In this document: piece by piece, positions 18,023 through 26,888 of the stretch
Layout: every line of letters starts with the position of its first letter
Numbering within the stretch: position 1 is the stretch's first letter
NCBI GenBank assembly: GCA_045637645.1
Contig: JAZTZV010000028.1
Location: 1 to 64,000 of the forward strand
Direction: 5' to 3'
Length of the DNA stretch: 64,000 bases
DNA from: RGIG1959 sp045637645
Lineage (GTDB): Bacteria; Bacillota; Clostridia; Oscillospirales; Acutalibacteraceae
Notes under the pieces: model-generated
The model's database searches: none
What the model was told of the DNA's origin: nothing
Seen by the model: only the letters and a program-made list of their open reading frames with translations
Translations under genes and position numbers: made by a program

Positions 18023-20641
18023 TTACATAGATTGTGCCTCTTTGGCAAGTTCATAAAGCGTTTGAAGCGCTTCGATGGGTGTCAGCGTGTTGATATCGAG
18101 CGCGCGAAGTTGCTCGATAACGCTGTTTTCCGCCATCGGCAAAAACGACATTTGTCCGCCGAGATCCGTCACGGGTTCGGCGAAACGTTCTTTGGTGCCG
18201 CGCGGCGCAACAACACCTTCTTCGTCGAGCGTGCGCAAAATCTCTTTCGCGCGAGACACGACCGATTCGGGAATTCCCGCCAATTTAGCAACTTCGATGC
18301 CGTAGCTGTCATCGGCAGGACCGCGTACGATGCGGCGCAGGAACGTGATATCATCGCCGCGTTTTTTGACGGCAATGTTGTAATTTTTGACGCCCGACAA
18401 CTCTTGTTCCATCACCGTCAGTTCATGATAGTGCGTAGCAAACAGCGTCTTGGCGCCGAGTTTTTTCTTGTCGGTGACATGCTCGAGCACGGCTCTGGCG
18501 ATGCTCATGCCGTCGTAGGTCGAAGTACCGCGACCGATCTCATCGAACACGATCAAACTTTTCGCGGTCGCGTTGCGCAAGATGGACGCCACTTCGCTCA
18601 TTTCGAGCATAAAGGTCGATTGACCCGAAGCCAAATCATCCGATGCGCCGACGCGGGTGAAGATACTGTCCACGACACCAATCGTTGCCGCCTCGGCGGG
18701 CACGAATGAACCGATTTGCGCCATCAACACAATCAAAGCCGTTTGACGCATGAAGGTCGATTTACCTGCCATGTTGGGGCCGGTGATCACGGCAACACGG
18801 TTTTCGCCGCTGTCGAGGAACGTGTCGTTGGGAACAAACGGCGCATCCTGCAACGATTCGACAACAGGGTGACGACCGTTTTTAATTTGAATCATGCCGC
18901 TTGTGTCAACAATCGGGCGGGAATATTGATATTTCACCGCCGCGTGCGCGAACGAGCACAGCACATCCAGTCGCGCGATCGCTTGGGCGGTAAATTGAAT
19001 ACGATGAAGTTGCTCGGCAACGACCTGACGAACCTCGGTAAACAGCTGGTATTCCAGTGCCACCACGCGGTCTTTGGCGCCGAGAACGCGCGCTTCGAGT
19101 TCTTTGAGTTCTTGGGTGATGAAGCGCTCAGCGTTGGCAAGCGTTTGCTTGCGGATATAATGTTCGGGGACTTGCTCGGAGAACGAGCGGCTCACCTCAA
19201 TGTAATAACCGAACACGCGGTTATATCCGACTTTCAGGGTTTTGATACCCGTTTTTTCTTTTTCTTCCGCTTCGACGCGGGCGATGACACCTTTGCCGTC
19301 GGTCATTTCAAAACGAAGTTGATCGATCTCGGCGTTATAGCCCTCGCGGATCATGCCGCCTTCGCGAACGGAGAACGGCGGTTCTTCCACAATAGCGCGG
19401 TCGATCAGTTCGCGCAGATCCTCAAGCGGATCGATTGCTTTTTCGATATCCTGTAACAATGACGAGGAAACTGTGGCAAGCTCGGCTTTGATGGGTTGCA
19501 AATTGCAGATCGTTTGCCACAACGAGCGCAACTCTTTGGCATTGGCACTGCCGTACACAACGCGCGTCATGATACGCTCGAGATCGTAGATCGACGACAG
19601 CAATTCACGTAATTCCGCGCGCAACACCGTTTGATGCACCAGCTCGTCCACCGCATTTTGGCGGCGCGAGATCGGCGCGGGATTGATCAACGGACGCTCG
19701 ATCCACGTACGGATCAGACGTTTGCCCATGGCGGTACGCGTGTGATCAAGAACGCCGAGAAGCGAGCCGCGCTTGTCTTTGTTGCGCATCGTTTCAAGCA
19801 ATTCCAAGTTGCGACGCGCCGTCAAATCGAGTTGCATGTATTGTACGTCGGAATACACTTCGGGGCGATGGAACCGCTCCAATCCGCTCATTTGCGTATC
19901 TTTTAAATACGACAGCAAACAACCGATCGACGCCACCGCTTGCGGATGATCTTGCAAGCCGATTTCCGCCGTGGATTGCACATTGTATTGCGCGAGAACG
20001 GTTTGTTCGGTGAGCACCGCGTCAAACGCCTGCTCGCTTGCATATTGTTCTTTGAGTTGCAAACGCGACACGATGAAATCGCGAAGCACGGCATCCACAC
20101 GGCACGCTTCATTCATCACGATCTCACTCGGACGAAAACGTCCGAGTTCGTTGATCACACGGAGAGTGGCGTCGTCACCGTCCATTTGCGTGGCATACAA
20201 TTCACCCGTGGAACAATCGGCAAAGCAAACACCGATCGTCTCCCCTTCGCGGCAAATCACACACAGATAGTTGTTTTTGCCTTCATCGAGCATACTGCTT
20301 TCGATGACGGTGCCGGGGGTGATGACACGCACGACTTCACGTTTCACAAGACCTTTCGCCAGCGCGGGATCTTCAGTTTGCTCGCAAATCGCGATTTTGT
20401 AGCCTTTGGCCACCATGCGGGCGATATACGATTCACAACTGTGGAACGGCACACCGCACATCGGCGCACGCTCCTCCAAGCCGCAATCGCGGCCCGTCAA
20501 CACCAGTTCCAGTTCTTGCGACGCAATTTTGGCATCATCAAAGAACATCTCGTAAAAATCGCCCAAACGGAAAAAGAGGATGGCATCGGGATTATTCTGT
20601 TTGATTTCGAGATATTGTTGCATCATCGGACTGAGTGCCAA
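18023..20641 (-). CDS. mutS: DNA mismatch repair protein MutS
   Basis: Mismatch-recognition ATPase. 872 aa, normal length. The N-terminal mismatch-binding domain shows FFRLGDFYEMFFDDA with the Phe-X-Glu (FYE) wedge motif. Walker A GPNMAGKSTFMRQTA (about residue 620), Walker B IVFDEIGRGTSTYDG, and ATHYHELT. The start is TTG 20641: AAAGGAG lies 9 nt upstream, while the next ATG (20626) is badly spaced. Preceded by ricA (28 nt) and followed by mutL, as in B. subtilis. Confidence 0.97.
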   Translation of the reverse strand: MALSPMMQQYLEIKQNNPDAILFFRLGDFYEMFFDDAKIASQELELVLTGRDCGLEERAPMCGVPFHSCESYIARMVAKGYKIAICEQTEDPALAKGLVKREVVRVITPGTVIESSMLDEGKNNYLCVICREGETIGVCFADCSTGELYATQMDGDDATLRVINELGRFRPSEIVMNEACRVDAVLRDFIVSRLQLKEQYASEQAFDAVLTEQTVLAQYNVQSTAEIGLQDHPQAVASIGCLLSYLKDTQMSGLERFHRPEVYSDVQYMQLDLTARRNLELLETMRNKDKRGSLLGVLDHTRTAMGKRLIRTWIERPLINPAPISRRQNAVDELVHQTVLRAELRELLSSIYDLERIMTRVVYGSANAKELRSLWQTICNLQPIKAELATVSSSLLQDIEKAIDPLEDLRELIDRAIVEEPPFSVREGGMIREGYNAEIDQLRFEMTDGKGVIARVEAEEKEKTGIKTLKVGYNRVFGYYIEVSRSFSEQVPEHYIRKQTLANAERFITQELKELEARVLGAKDRVVALEYQLFTEVRQVVAEQLHRIQFTAQAIARLDVLCSFAHAAVKYQYSRPIVDTSGMIQIKNGRHPVVESLQDAPFVPNDTFLDSGENRVAVITGPNMAGKSTFMRQTALIVLMAQIGSFVPAEAATIGVVDSIFTRVGASDDLASGQSTFMLEMSEVASILRNATAKSLIVFDEIGRGTSTYDGMSIARAVLEHVTDKKKLGAKTLFATHYHELTVMEQELSGVKNYNIAVKKRGDDITFLRRIVRGPADDSYGIEVAKLAGIPESVVSRAKEILRTLDEEGVVAPRGTKERFAEPVTDLGGQMSFLPMAENSVIEQLRALDINTLTPIEALQTLYELAKEAQSM

Positions 20642-20669
20642 TGCCCGTCACTCCTTTCTTTTTCAAAAA

Positions 20670-21077
20670 TCAGTGGCAACCGCCGCAGCTGCCGCAGTTA
20701 CCGCCGCAGGAATGCTCCAAATCGATCTCGCGGGGATCTTCACCTTGTGCGGACAGCATCAGGATGCGTTGCACACTGTTGAGCAGTTGATCCATCGCCA
20801 TGCGCGCCGTGTTATAGGCTTGCATACTTTCGTTGGCCATCACGCGTCCGTAGACTTCATGCAGCTCCGCATCAAGCTTGTGAAGCTTTTCGTCGTCGCG
20901 CTCGTCTTTTTCGCTTTCGGTCGCGAGTGCCATACGCTTCAGGTTGAATTCGCCGATGAGATCTTGAAGTTCCTTATCATCGTCTGCTTTGGCTTGCGCC
21001 ATTTGAAGAGCGACATAGCGATCGTCTTGTTGGAGCGCCTCGCCCATTTCTTTTGCCATTTCGAGTAACATATCCAT
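20670..21077 (-). CDS. ricA: YlbF/YmcA (RicA-like) family protein with Cys-rich tail
   Basis: 135-aa helical protein of the YlbF/YmcA family. In B. subtilis RicA (YmcA), RicF and RicT form an iron-sulfur-containing complex that affects mRNA maturation by RNase Y, competence, biofilm and sporulation. Residues 1-110 are mostly helical and charged (MLLEMAKEMGEALQQDDRYV; MANESMQAYNTARMAMDQLL). The tail HSCGGNCGSCGGCH holds four cysteines, consistent with cluster binding. The position between miaB and mutS equals B. subtilis ymcB-ymcA-(cotE)-mutS. Its Ric partners are not in this window. AAGGAG precedes ATG 21077. Confidence 0.82.
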   Translation of the reverse strand: MDMLLEMAKEMGEALQQDDRYVALQMAQAKADDDKELQDLIGEFNLKRMALATESEKDERDDEKLHKLDAELHEVYGRVMANESMQAYNTARMAMDQLLNSVQRILMLSAQGEDPREIDLEHSCGGNCGSCGGCH

Positions 21078-21106
21078 TGTAAAAATCTCCTTTTTGATAA
21101 ATAATT

Positions 21107-22522
21107 TTATAACACTTCGCGGATCTCACCGATCAAGATCCAGCTTTTGGCTTCGGTGATATCCACCAAGGCGTGTTTACCGATCATTGACGCGTCGCCT
21201 TTGACACGCACGATCACGTTATCAGGCAGACGCGCTTCCAAGAAATCGCCGACAACGGTTTCAAGAAGCGCTTTCTTCGTTTGACCGACCATGGCGGCGG
21301 TGCGTTTGGCGGAAAGCGATTCTTGCAAGGTCGTCATTTCTTGGAACCATTTCACCTTTTCCTCCGCCGAAATCGGATCATCCATTCGTGCGGCGGGGGT
21401 TCCCTCACGCGGCGAATAAATGAACGTAAAGAGCGACACAAAGCCGACTTCTTCGATCAACGACAGGGTTTGCTCAAAATCCTCTCGGGTTTCACCCGGG
21501 AAACCAACGATCACATCGCTTGTGAACGAGATGTCGGGTACGACCGAACGCGCATACGCAATCAAATCGAGATATTGCTCGCGGGTGTAGTGGCGGTTCA
21601 TTTCCTTCAAAATGCGGTTGCTTCCCGATTGGAACGGCAAATGGAAATGGCGCGACACCTTTTCGCACGCGGCGATCGTATCGAAGAGTTCCTTTGTGGC
21701 ATCGCGGGGGTGCGACGTCATGAAACGAATGAGAAAATCGCCTTCGATGGCGTTGATGCGACGAAGAAGTTCGGGGAAATTAACGCCGTGCGCTTCGCCT
21801 TTGCCGTACGAGTTGACGTTTTGACCGAGAAGCGTAATTTCTTTGTATCCTGCGGCAACAAGCTCCTTCGCCTCGGCGATGACCGCTTCGGGATCGCGCG
21901 AACGTTCACGTCCGCGGACATACGGCACAATGCAATAGGTGCAGAAGTTGTTGCAACCGTTCATGATCGGAAGCCACGCTTTGAATTCGCCGTCACGCAC
22001 CACAGGGATGCCTTCGGCGATGTTGCCGTCTTCCGTGGGGATCTCAACCTTGCGTTTTTGATCTTCAATGACGCCGCACAGCAATTCGGGGAAACGGTAC
22101 AGCACGTGTGTGCCGAAAATCAAATTGACGAACGGATAGCTTTTATAAAACTTTTGCGCGATATGCTCTTGCTGTACCATACAGCCGCACAACACGATCA
22201 TCAAATGCGGTTTACGGCGTTTGAGATTTTTGAGAGCGCCGACGTTGCCGAACACGCGATCTTCGGCGTGTTCACGCACCGCACAGGTGTTGAACAAAAT
22301 CAAGTCCGCTTCGTCGGCTTGTTCGGTAAACCCAAACCCCATCGCGGCAAGCATACCTTTAATGTGCTCGCAGTCGGTGACATTTTGCTGACAGCCATAG
22401 GTGCGCACGAAAGCAAGCGGCGGATGTTCGGGAAGCAAAAACGCATAATACTCACGAATTCGCTTGGTAAACGGCTGTTGAGCCGCCAGTTCTTCGGGGG
22501 TGATCACACGCGTGTGAGACAT
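21107..22522 (-). CDS. miaB: tRNA-2-methylthio-N6-dimethylallyladenosine synthase
   Basis: Radical-SAM methylthiotransferase acting on i6A37 made by MiaA. 471 aa. N-terminal UPF0004 domain with cluster cysteines in FVRTYGCQQNVTDCEH, FNTCAVREHAEDR and VLCGCMVQQ. The radical-SAM cysteines are in NGCNNFCTYCIVPYVRGRER (about residue 178). The C-terminal TRAM domain is the last 60 residues. ATG 22522 is set by AAAAGGAGG; the frame extends upstream into the promoter, which rules out the longer form. First gene of an apparent 11-gene transcription unit down to ileS. Confidence 0.95.
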   Translation of the reverse strand: MSHTRVITPEELAAQQPFTKRIREYYAFLLPEHPPLAFVRTYGCQQNVTDCEHIKGMLAAMGFGFTEQADEADLILFNTCAVREHAEDRVFGNVGALKNLKRRKPHLMIVLCGCMVQQEHIAQKFYKSYPFVNLIFGTHVLYRFPELLCGVIEDQKRKVEIPTEDGNIAEGIPVVRDGEFKAWLPIMNGCNNFCTYCIVPYVRGRERSRDPEAVIAEAKELVAAGYKEITLLGQNVNSYGKGEAHGVNFPELLRRINAIEGDFLIRFMTSHPRDATKELFDTIAACEKVSRHFHLPFQSGSNRILKEMNRHYTREQYLDLIAYARSVVPDISFTSDVIVGFPGETREDFEQTLSLIEEVGFVSLFTFIYSPREGTPAARMDDPISAEEKVKWFQEMTTLQESLSAKRTAAMVGQTKKALLETVVGDFLEARLPDNVIVRVKGDASMIGKHALVDITEAKSWILIGEIREVL

Positions 22523-22562
22523 CGGCTCATCGCCTCCTTTTGGATAGAAATATACAGGATAC

Positions 22563-22591
22563 AGTATAACAAATTTGAAACCATAATGCAA
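22563..22591 (-). promoter_or_regulatory. Sigma-A promoter of the miaB-to-ileS gene run
   Basis: -35 TTGCAT (22586-22591), 17-nt spacer, -10 TATACT (22563-22568), minus strand. It is the only clear promoter seen before the 11-gene run to 8.3 kb. Confidence 0.7.
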
Positions 22592-22612
22592 TGGAAAATT
22601 GCGAAATAATTT

Positions 22613-22666
22613 GTAAAAAATAAAACGAAACCGAGCACTTGCCAAAAAGCAAGCGCTCGGTTTCGG
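22613..22666 (-). terminator. Intrinsic terminator after the membrane-anchored protein gene
   Basis: Long stem (CGAAACCGAGCACTTGCC with GCAAGCGCTCGGTTTCG, 22626-22665) followed by a T-rich run on the minus strand, directly after the stop at 22669. Confidence 0.88.
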
Positions 22667-22668
22667 TA

Positions 22669-23259
22669 TTACAGTTTTCCCAAAAATGTTTTCATCGTAT
22701 ACACATAGCCCTCTCCGGTGAAATCCCCGTTTTGGAGCAATTCATCGCGTTTAGGGGCATCGGTTTTCGGTGTAAGATACGACGAAGTTGCCGCTTTCTC
22801 ACCGCTTGTGTCCATCCGTTTTGCTGAAATTGTGGTCGGTGCAGGATGCAACAGCAACACGGGATACATCGTTTTCTCCGTATCAACATCTGCAAAGCGG
22901 TAGGGTTCTTTTTCTTTATAGATATAACCTGTTGCTTTTGCCGTCCCGTGCGTTTCAAACAAAAGAGAGCGCACGGCGATGTGTGTTTCATCCATAAAGC
23001 GCAGATGTTGCTTTCGAAACACCGTACCGATAATCTTGATTCCGTAGCACACATCGGCGGTTTCGATCTTACACGCGAGGTCGCCGCTCTTGACTGTGTC
23101 AAGCCACCACAAGCGTTTAAGCGGAGTGAAAGTATAGCCTTTTTGACAGCAAACCGCTTTGAGCTTACAGGCAAGTAACAATCGCCGCACCGCAAACACG
23201 ATATACGGCAACACAACAAGCACCGCGAGCACAAGAACAATATATACGATAAACGGCAT
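22669..23259 (-). CDS. Membrane-anchored protein of unknown function, paired with sigma factor
   Basis: 196 aa. N-terminal hydrophobic segment (residues 2-26, FIVYIVLVLAVLVVLPYIVF) and then a soluble part, presumably cytoplasmic, with KGYTFTPLKRLWWLDTVKSG, TADVCYGIKIIGTVFRKQHL and LLLHPAPTTISAKRMD. A conserved-looking Cys and Trp pattern is present, but I recognise no catalytic motif. ATG 23259 has AAAGGAG 8 nt upstream; an upstream GTG overlaps that site. It begins 21 nt after the sigma-factor gene and ends at a terminator, so the two form one transcription unit. It does not look like a classic anti-sigma factor: no zinc motif and no cytoplasmic domain before the membrane span. Confidence 0.6.
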   Translation of the reverse strand: MPFIVYIVLVLAVLVVLPYIVFAVRRLLLACKLKAVCCQKGYTFTPLKRLWWLDTVKSGDLACKIETADVCYGIKIIGTVFRKQHLRFMDETHIAVRSLLFETHGTAKATGYIYKEKEPYRFADVDTEKTMYPVLLLHPAPTTISAKRMDTSGEKAATSSYLTPKTDAPKRDELLQNGDFTGEGYVYTMKTFLGKL

Positions 23260-23280
23260 GGTGATCACTCCTTTACAAAA

Positions 23281-24894
23281 TCACTCCCGATACAAAATGA
23301 GGATGATCGGGGTTTCACCGACAGTAACGGAATACGGAAACAGTCCTGCTTCTACAATGGCAAGCATCTGTGCGGGGATGTAGGCATTAAGTGCGCCTGC
23401 GTGTAGGAAATAATCCCGTTTGTCCACGTGAGACGGCACACAATTGGTGTACTGCTCGTAAAGACATCTTAAATCCGCAAGCAACAACGGTTTCAACTCA
23501 TCATAAATTGCTTGTTTCACGGGGTCAAGCAATTCCATGGCATCCTTGAATGTCAAGCCGGGAATATCCGCTTTCAATTCGCCGTTTTCGTCGCGGCGCA
23601 GAATATGCATCTCTTCAAAAACAGGAAGCACATCATAAAGCTGAGCGACATCCGTTTTGACGCGGTCGGTAAAGAGCGAGGCGAACAACCGCATAATGCT
23701 TGTCGAACGACATTTAAACGGTAGCTTTTTGTCATAGGCAAGATGTGCTTGACCGAACAGCGAGTTGTAGTCGTATGCCATATATTCCAAAGGCATGCCC
23801 GCACCTTCACTGTGACCGACTTGCACGGGACCGGAGGTGTCATATTTGGCGTTTGTTTGTTCATTGGCAACGAGTACCCGCCCTGTTGCCAACCAACGTC
23901 CTCCGTTGGGGCGTTCGGGCGGTTCGCCCTCTCGCACCATCACATCTCGTGTGATAAGATTTGACAACACATCGTGAATTATGTGCAACAGCAGGGTCGC
24001 TTTTTGTTTATCGCTCATCGCAATCGTACATGGCGCTTCAAAAAGCAACTCCGCGTGTTTCCACACAACATCCATCACAAGTTTTGCTTTCTCGGCAGAA
24101 AGACGTTCTTGCGCCGCCACATCGCCGAAGCTGTCGCGATAGGTTTGCATAAAACAACGGGTATAGACAAGACCGCCGCTTGTGCGTCCCATCAGTTCGC
24201 CTGCGACCAGCTTATCAATCGCTTCTTCGATATACGCACACGGCATTCCCATCGCATCGGCAAGGTCTTTGATAGGAATCGGTTTTTCATAAGCAAGGAT
24301 CAGCAGATTCTTTTCCAACTTGGAACGAACCAGCGTAAACGGCTCATTGGAAAAACCGGTATTGCCCCAGATGCCAAGACTTAAATCTTTCGGTTCATAA
24401 CTGGCAGTGGAATACGCTTTCATCGTAGTCAGCCCTCCTTTGATCTGACGGCGGGCGGCGGATAAACGCGACAGCACCGTTCCTTTCGGGATGCCGAGTT
24501 CGCGCGCGATCTGTTCCACGGGTTGGCCGTGCATATAGTGTCGCACCGTCACCTCGCGGTAAATTTTCAGCAAACGGCTGATTTCCCGCCGCACCGCTTC
24601 GTGTTCGTCGGACAGATCTTCTGCAGGGTCTTCGGCCGCCAAATCCGCAGGGAAATCGTAGGTCACAATGCTGTCGCGGTATTTTCGACGCAACTGATCG
24701 TTACGCTTATTACGAAGAACCGTGCTTAAAAACCCTTTTGGATGTTCAATGTGCTCACCCGACTGCTCCTTCTTAATAAGTGCCAACAGTGTATCTTGCA
24801 CCAACACATCCACATCGGGGTCGTCGCCGTAAAGGTGACACGCCGTTTCGTAGGTGTAATTCAGCAATTCTTCATATCGTGTTTCCGACAGCAT
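23281..24894 (-). CDS. ECF-like sigma factor with long C-terminal domain
   Basis: 537 aa, about three times a normal ECF sigma factor. Region 2 (about residues 5-72) includes DVDVLVQDTLLALIKK and GFLSTVLRNKRNDQLRRKY. Region 4 (about 105-155) includes VRHYMHGQPVEQIARELGIP and TVLSRLSAARRQIK. Next comes a second DNA-binding-like segment (about 190-250) with LLILAYEKPIPIKDLADAMG, shaped like a winged helix. Residues 260-537 form a mixed alpha/beta region with no motif I know (ends VGETPIILILYRE). ATG 24894 follows AAAGGAGG. Downstream is only the membrane-anchored protein. Sigma-like N-terminus is clear; the C-terminal role (sensing or self-inhibition) is unknown. Confidence 0.8.
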   Translation of the reverse strand: MLSETRYEELLNYTYETACHLYGDDPDVDVLVQDTLLALIKKEQSGEHIEHPKGFLSTVLRNKRNDQLRRKYRDSIVTYDFPADLAAEDPAEDLSDEHEAVRREISRLLKIYREVTVRHYMHGQPVEQIARELGIPKGTVLSRLSAARRQIKGGLTTMKAYSTASYEPKDLSLGIWGNTGFSNEPFTLVRSKLEKNLLILAYEKPIPIKDLADAMGMPCAYIEEAIDKLVAGELMGRTSGGLVYTRCFMQTYRDSFGDVAAQERLSAEKAKLVMDVVWKHAELLFEAPCTIAMSDKQKATLLLHIIHDVLSNLITRDVMVREGEPPERPNGGRWLATGRVLVANEQTNAKYDTSGPVQVGHSEGAGMPLEYMAYDYNSLFGQAHLAYDKKLPFKCRSTSIMRLFASLFTDRVKTDVAQLYDVLPVFEEMHILRRDENGELKADIPGLTFKDAMELLDPVKQAIYDELKPLLLADLRCLYEQYTNCVPSHVDKRDYFLHAGALNAYIPAQMLAIVEAGLFPYSVTVGETPIILILYRE

Positions 24895-24961
24895 TATGTT
24901 TCCTCCTTTCTGTCCGTTCACCCTTTTAGTCGTCAACGATTCGGGTAGATTCGCGGTTTTT

Positions 24962-25010
24962 ACAAAAAATAAAAGAGGACTAAAAGTTTTTTGAAAACCT
25001 TTTAGTCCCC
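24962..25010 (-). terminator. Intrinsic terminator after rlmH
   Basis: 12-bp stem around GGACTAAAAG/CTTTTAGTCC (24975-24986 with 24999-25010), with a T-rich run on the minus strand. Confidence 0.85.
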
Positions 25011-25014
25011 CTTA

Positions 25015-25497
25015 TCACTTATGATATTGTCCGCCGCTTAAAATCTGCATCGCGCGGTAAAGCTGTTCGCACAGCATCACGCGGGCAAGCTGATGCGGGA
25101 AGGTCATCGGCGACATCGACAGTTTGAGTCGCGCTTTTGCTTTGACAGCATCGGAGAGTCCCCACGAACCGCCGATCAAAAACGTGATGTCTCCTTCGCC
25201 TCCGACGGCGTACTGTTCAATGAGCGCGGCGAGTTGTTCCGAGGAACGCTCTTTTCCCTCAACGCACAACGCAACAGGAAGCGACGAGGTTTCCAGTTTT
25301 GCGAGCAGACGCTCCCCTTCCGCGTCGATCACCGCCTTGATTTGCGCGGCAGAAGGATTGTTCGGGATGCGCTCTTCGGGCACTTCCGTGATTTGAAAAC
25401 GGCAAAACGGACGTAAACGCTTTTGATATTCCGCGCACGCATCACGCCAATACGCCTCTTTTAAACCGCCGACGCACAAAATCGTAATTTTATACAT
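25015..25497 (-). CDS. rlmH: 23S rRNA pseudouridine-1915 N3-methyltransferase
   Basis: SPOUT-class (trefoil-knot) SAM methyltransferase modifying helix 69 of 23S rRNA. 160 aa, the normal length. It starts MYKITILCVGGLKEAYW, has the knot motifs TFLIGGSWGLSDAV and LSMSPMTFPHQLARVML, and ends EQLYRAMQILSGGQYHK with the family C-terminal YH. An in-frame TTG lies 15 nt upstream, but family length favours ATG 25497. It starts 4 nt after the stop of the GDSL gene, so coupling is likely. Confidence 0.95.
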   Translation of the reverse strand: MYKITILCVGGLKEAYWRDACAEYQKRLRPFCRFQITEVPEERIPNNPSAAQIKAVIDAEGERLLAKLETSSLPVALCVEGKERSSEQLAALIEQYAVGGEGDITFLIGGSWGLSDAVKAKARLKLSMSPMTFPHQLARVMLCEQLYRAMQILSGGQYHK

Positions 25498-25501
25498 AGG
25501 C

Positions 25502-26113
25502 TTACTCTTCAATCAACGGGCAAAGCACCTCCGCAACATATTCGCCCATACGCTCGATACCCGCTTCGATGAGGTGAATGCCGTCCGCCGACCAGTGCTT
25601 GGGCTCTTGCTCCACGCACATCATCGCGATCAAACCGTCCATCGGGAGATAGGCATCGGCATACTTTTTTGCCACACGGCGAAACGCGTTGATCTTCAAA
25701 TAGAAATCCTCACGCCACAAATCTTCATCCTCGTGCACCATGAACGGCTCGATCATCAAGATTTTGGCGTTGGTGTTCGCTTTGACGTCGTCAAGCAATT
25801 TGCGCAGATTATTTTCATAATCCTCGACGCTTGTCGGGTCATTGTTATCATAACGTCTCCACGTATCATTCACGCCGATCATCAAGGTCATGATATCGGG
25901 TTGCAGATCGATGGTATCCTCTTGCCAACGCTCCAGAAGATTCCACGTGCGATCGCCGCTGACACCGCGATTGATAAACGTGAAATCGATTTCGGGGAAC
26001 ACTTCCGCAATCAAAGCCGATGCCGTCGCCACATAGCCGTTGCCAAGGTCGGCGGGATTGGATTTGTCGCGATTGCATTCAGTGAGGCTGTCGCCTTGAA
26101 ACAAAATTTTCAT
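25502..26113 (-). CDS. SGNH/GDSL-family hydrolase
   Basis: 203-aa esterase/lipase-like hydrolase, with no signal peptide seen, so probably cytoplasmic. All four SGNH blocks are visible: FQGDSLTE with the nucleophilic Ser (residue 9), the Gly block NRGVSGDRTWNLL, the Asn block MIGVNDTWRRYD, and the catalytic Asp/His in WSADGIHLIEAG. The substrate (acyl ester, acetylated sugar or other) cannot be decided. AGGAGA precedes ATG 26113. It lies 25 nt after the amino-acid ABC ATPase gene. Confidence 0.85.
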   Translation of the reverse strand: MKILFQGDSLTECNRDKSNPADLGNGYVATASALIAEVFPEIDFTFINRGVSGDRTWNLLERWQEDTIDLQPDIMTLMIGVNDTWRRYDNNDPTSVEDYENNLRKLLDDVKANTNAKILMIEPFMVHEDEDLWREDFYLKINAFRRVAKKYADAYLPMDGLIAMMCVEQEPKHWSADGIHLIEAGIERMGEYVAEVLCPLIEE

Positions 26114-26137
26114 GGTACCATCTCCTATTTCTGAATT

Positions 26138-26881
26138 TTACAACACTTTAGATAAGAACGATTTCAAGCGATCACTTTTCGGAGCAGTAAAGATATCTTC
26201 GGGAGTACCTTCCTCCACAATCAAACCATCTTCCATGAAGATCACGCGGTCGCCGACTTCACGTGCAAAGCCCATTTCATGCGTAACAACAATCATGGTT
26301 CTGTTGTTTTGTGCAAGCGATTTCATAACCTCAAGTACTTCGCCGACCATTTCGGGATCAAGCGCCGAGGTCGGTTCGTCAAAAAGAAGCACATCGGGGT
26401 CCATTGCCAAAGCGCGAGCAATGGCAACGCGTTGTTTTTGACCGCCCGACAGCTGGTTCGGATAAGCACCTGCACGATCTTGAAGACCGACACGTTTGAG
26501 CAATTCAAGCGCATACGCTTGCGCATCCGCCTTGGACTTTTTAAGGAGTTTGGTAGGTGCCAACGTCATGTTACGAAGCACGGTCATATGCGGAAAGAGA
26601 TTAAAATGTTGGAACACCATGCACATGCGTTGGCGATGGCGATCAATGTTTACACCTCTCGCAAGAATGTTCACACCGTCCACAACAATTTCGCCTTCCG
26701 TCGGAAATTCCATCAAGTTGAGCGAACGCAAAAAGGTCGATTTGCCGCTTCCGGACGGGCCGATAATGACAACGACCTCACCACGGTTAATTGTGCAATC
26801 CACACCGTCCAATGCGTGGATCGTACCGTTGTTATAATGCTTTTTCAAGCCCTTTACGGAAATAAGGGATTCCGTATTCAT
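26138..26881 (-). CDS. Polar amino acid ABC transporter ATP-binding protein
   Basis: GlnQ/HisP-type ATPase energising the adjacent permease. 247 aa. Walker A IIGPSGSGKSTFLRSL (about residue 37), Q-loop FQHFNLFPHMTV, signature LSGGQKQRVAIARALAM, Walker B LLFDEPTSALDPEM, and H-loop VVTHEMGFAREV. The chosen start is ATG 26881, 5 nt after the permease stop. No strong ribosome site is visible, so reinitiation is likely; a longer in-frame start inside the permease gene is less plausible. Confidence 0.93.
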   Translation of the reverse strand: MNTESLISVKGLKKHYNNGTIHALDGVDCTINRGEVVVIIGPSGSGKSTFLRSLNLMEFPTEGEIVVDGVNILARGVNIDRHRQRMCMVFQHFNLFPHMTVLRNMTLAPTKLLKKSKADAQAYALELLKRVGLQDRAGAYPNQLSGGQKQRVAIARALAMDPDVLLFDEPTSALDPEMVGEVLEVMKSLAQNNRTMIVVTHEMGFAREVGDRVIFMEDGLIVEEGTPEDIFTAPKSDRLKSFLSKVL

Positions 26882-26888
26882 ACATGTA

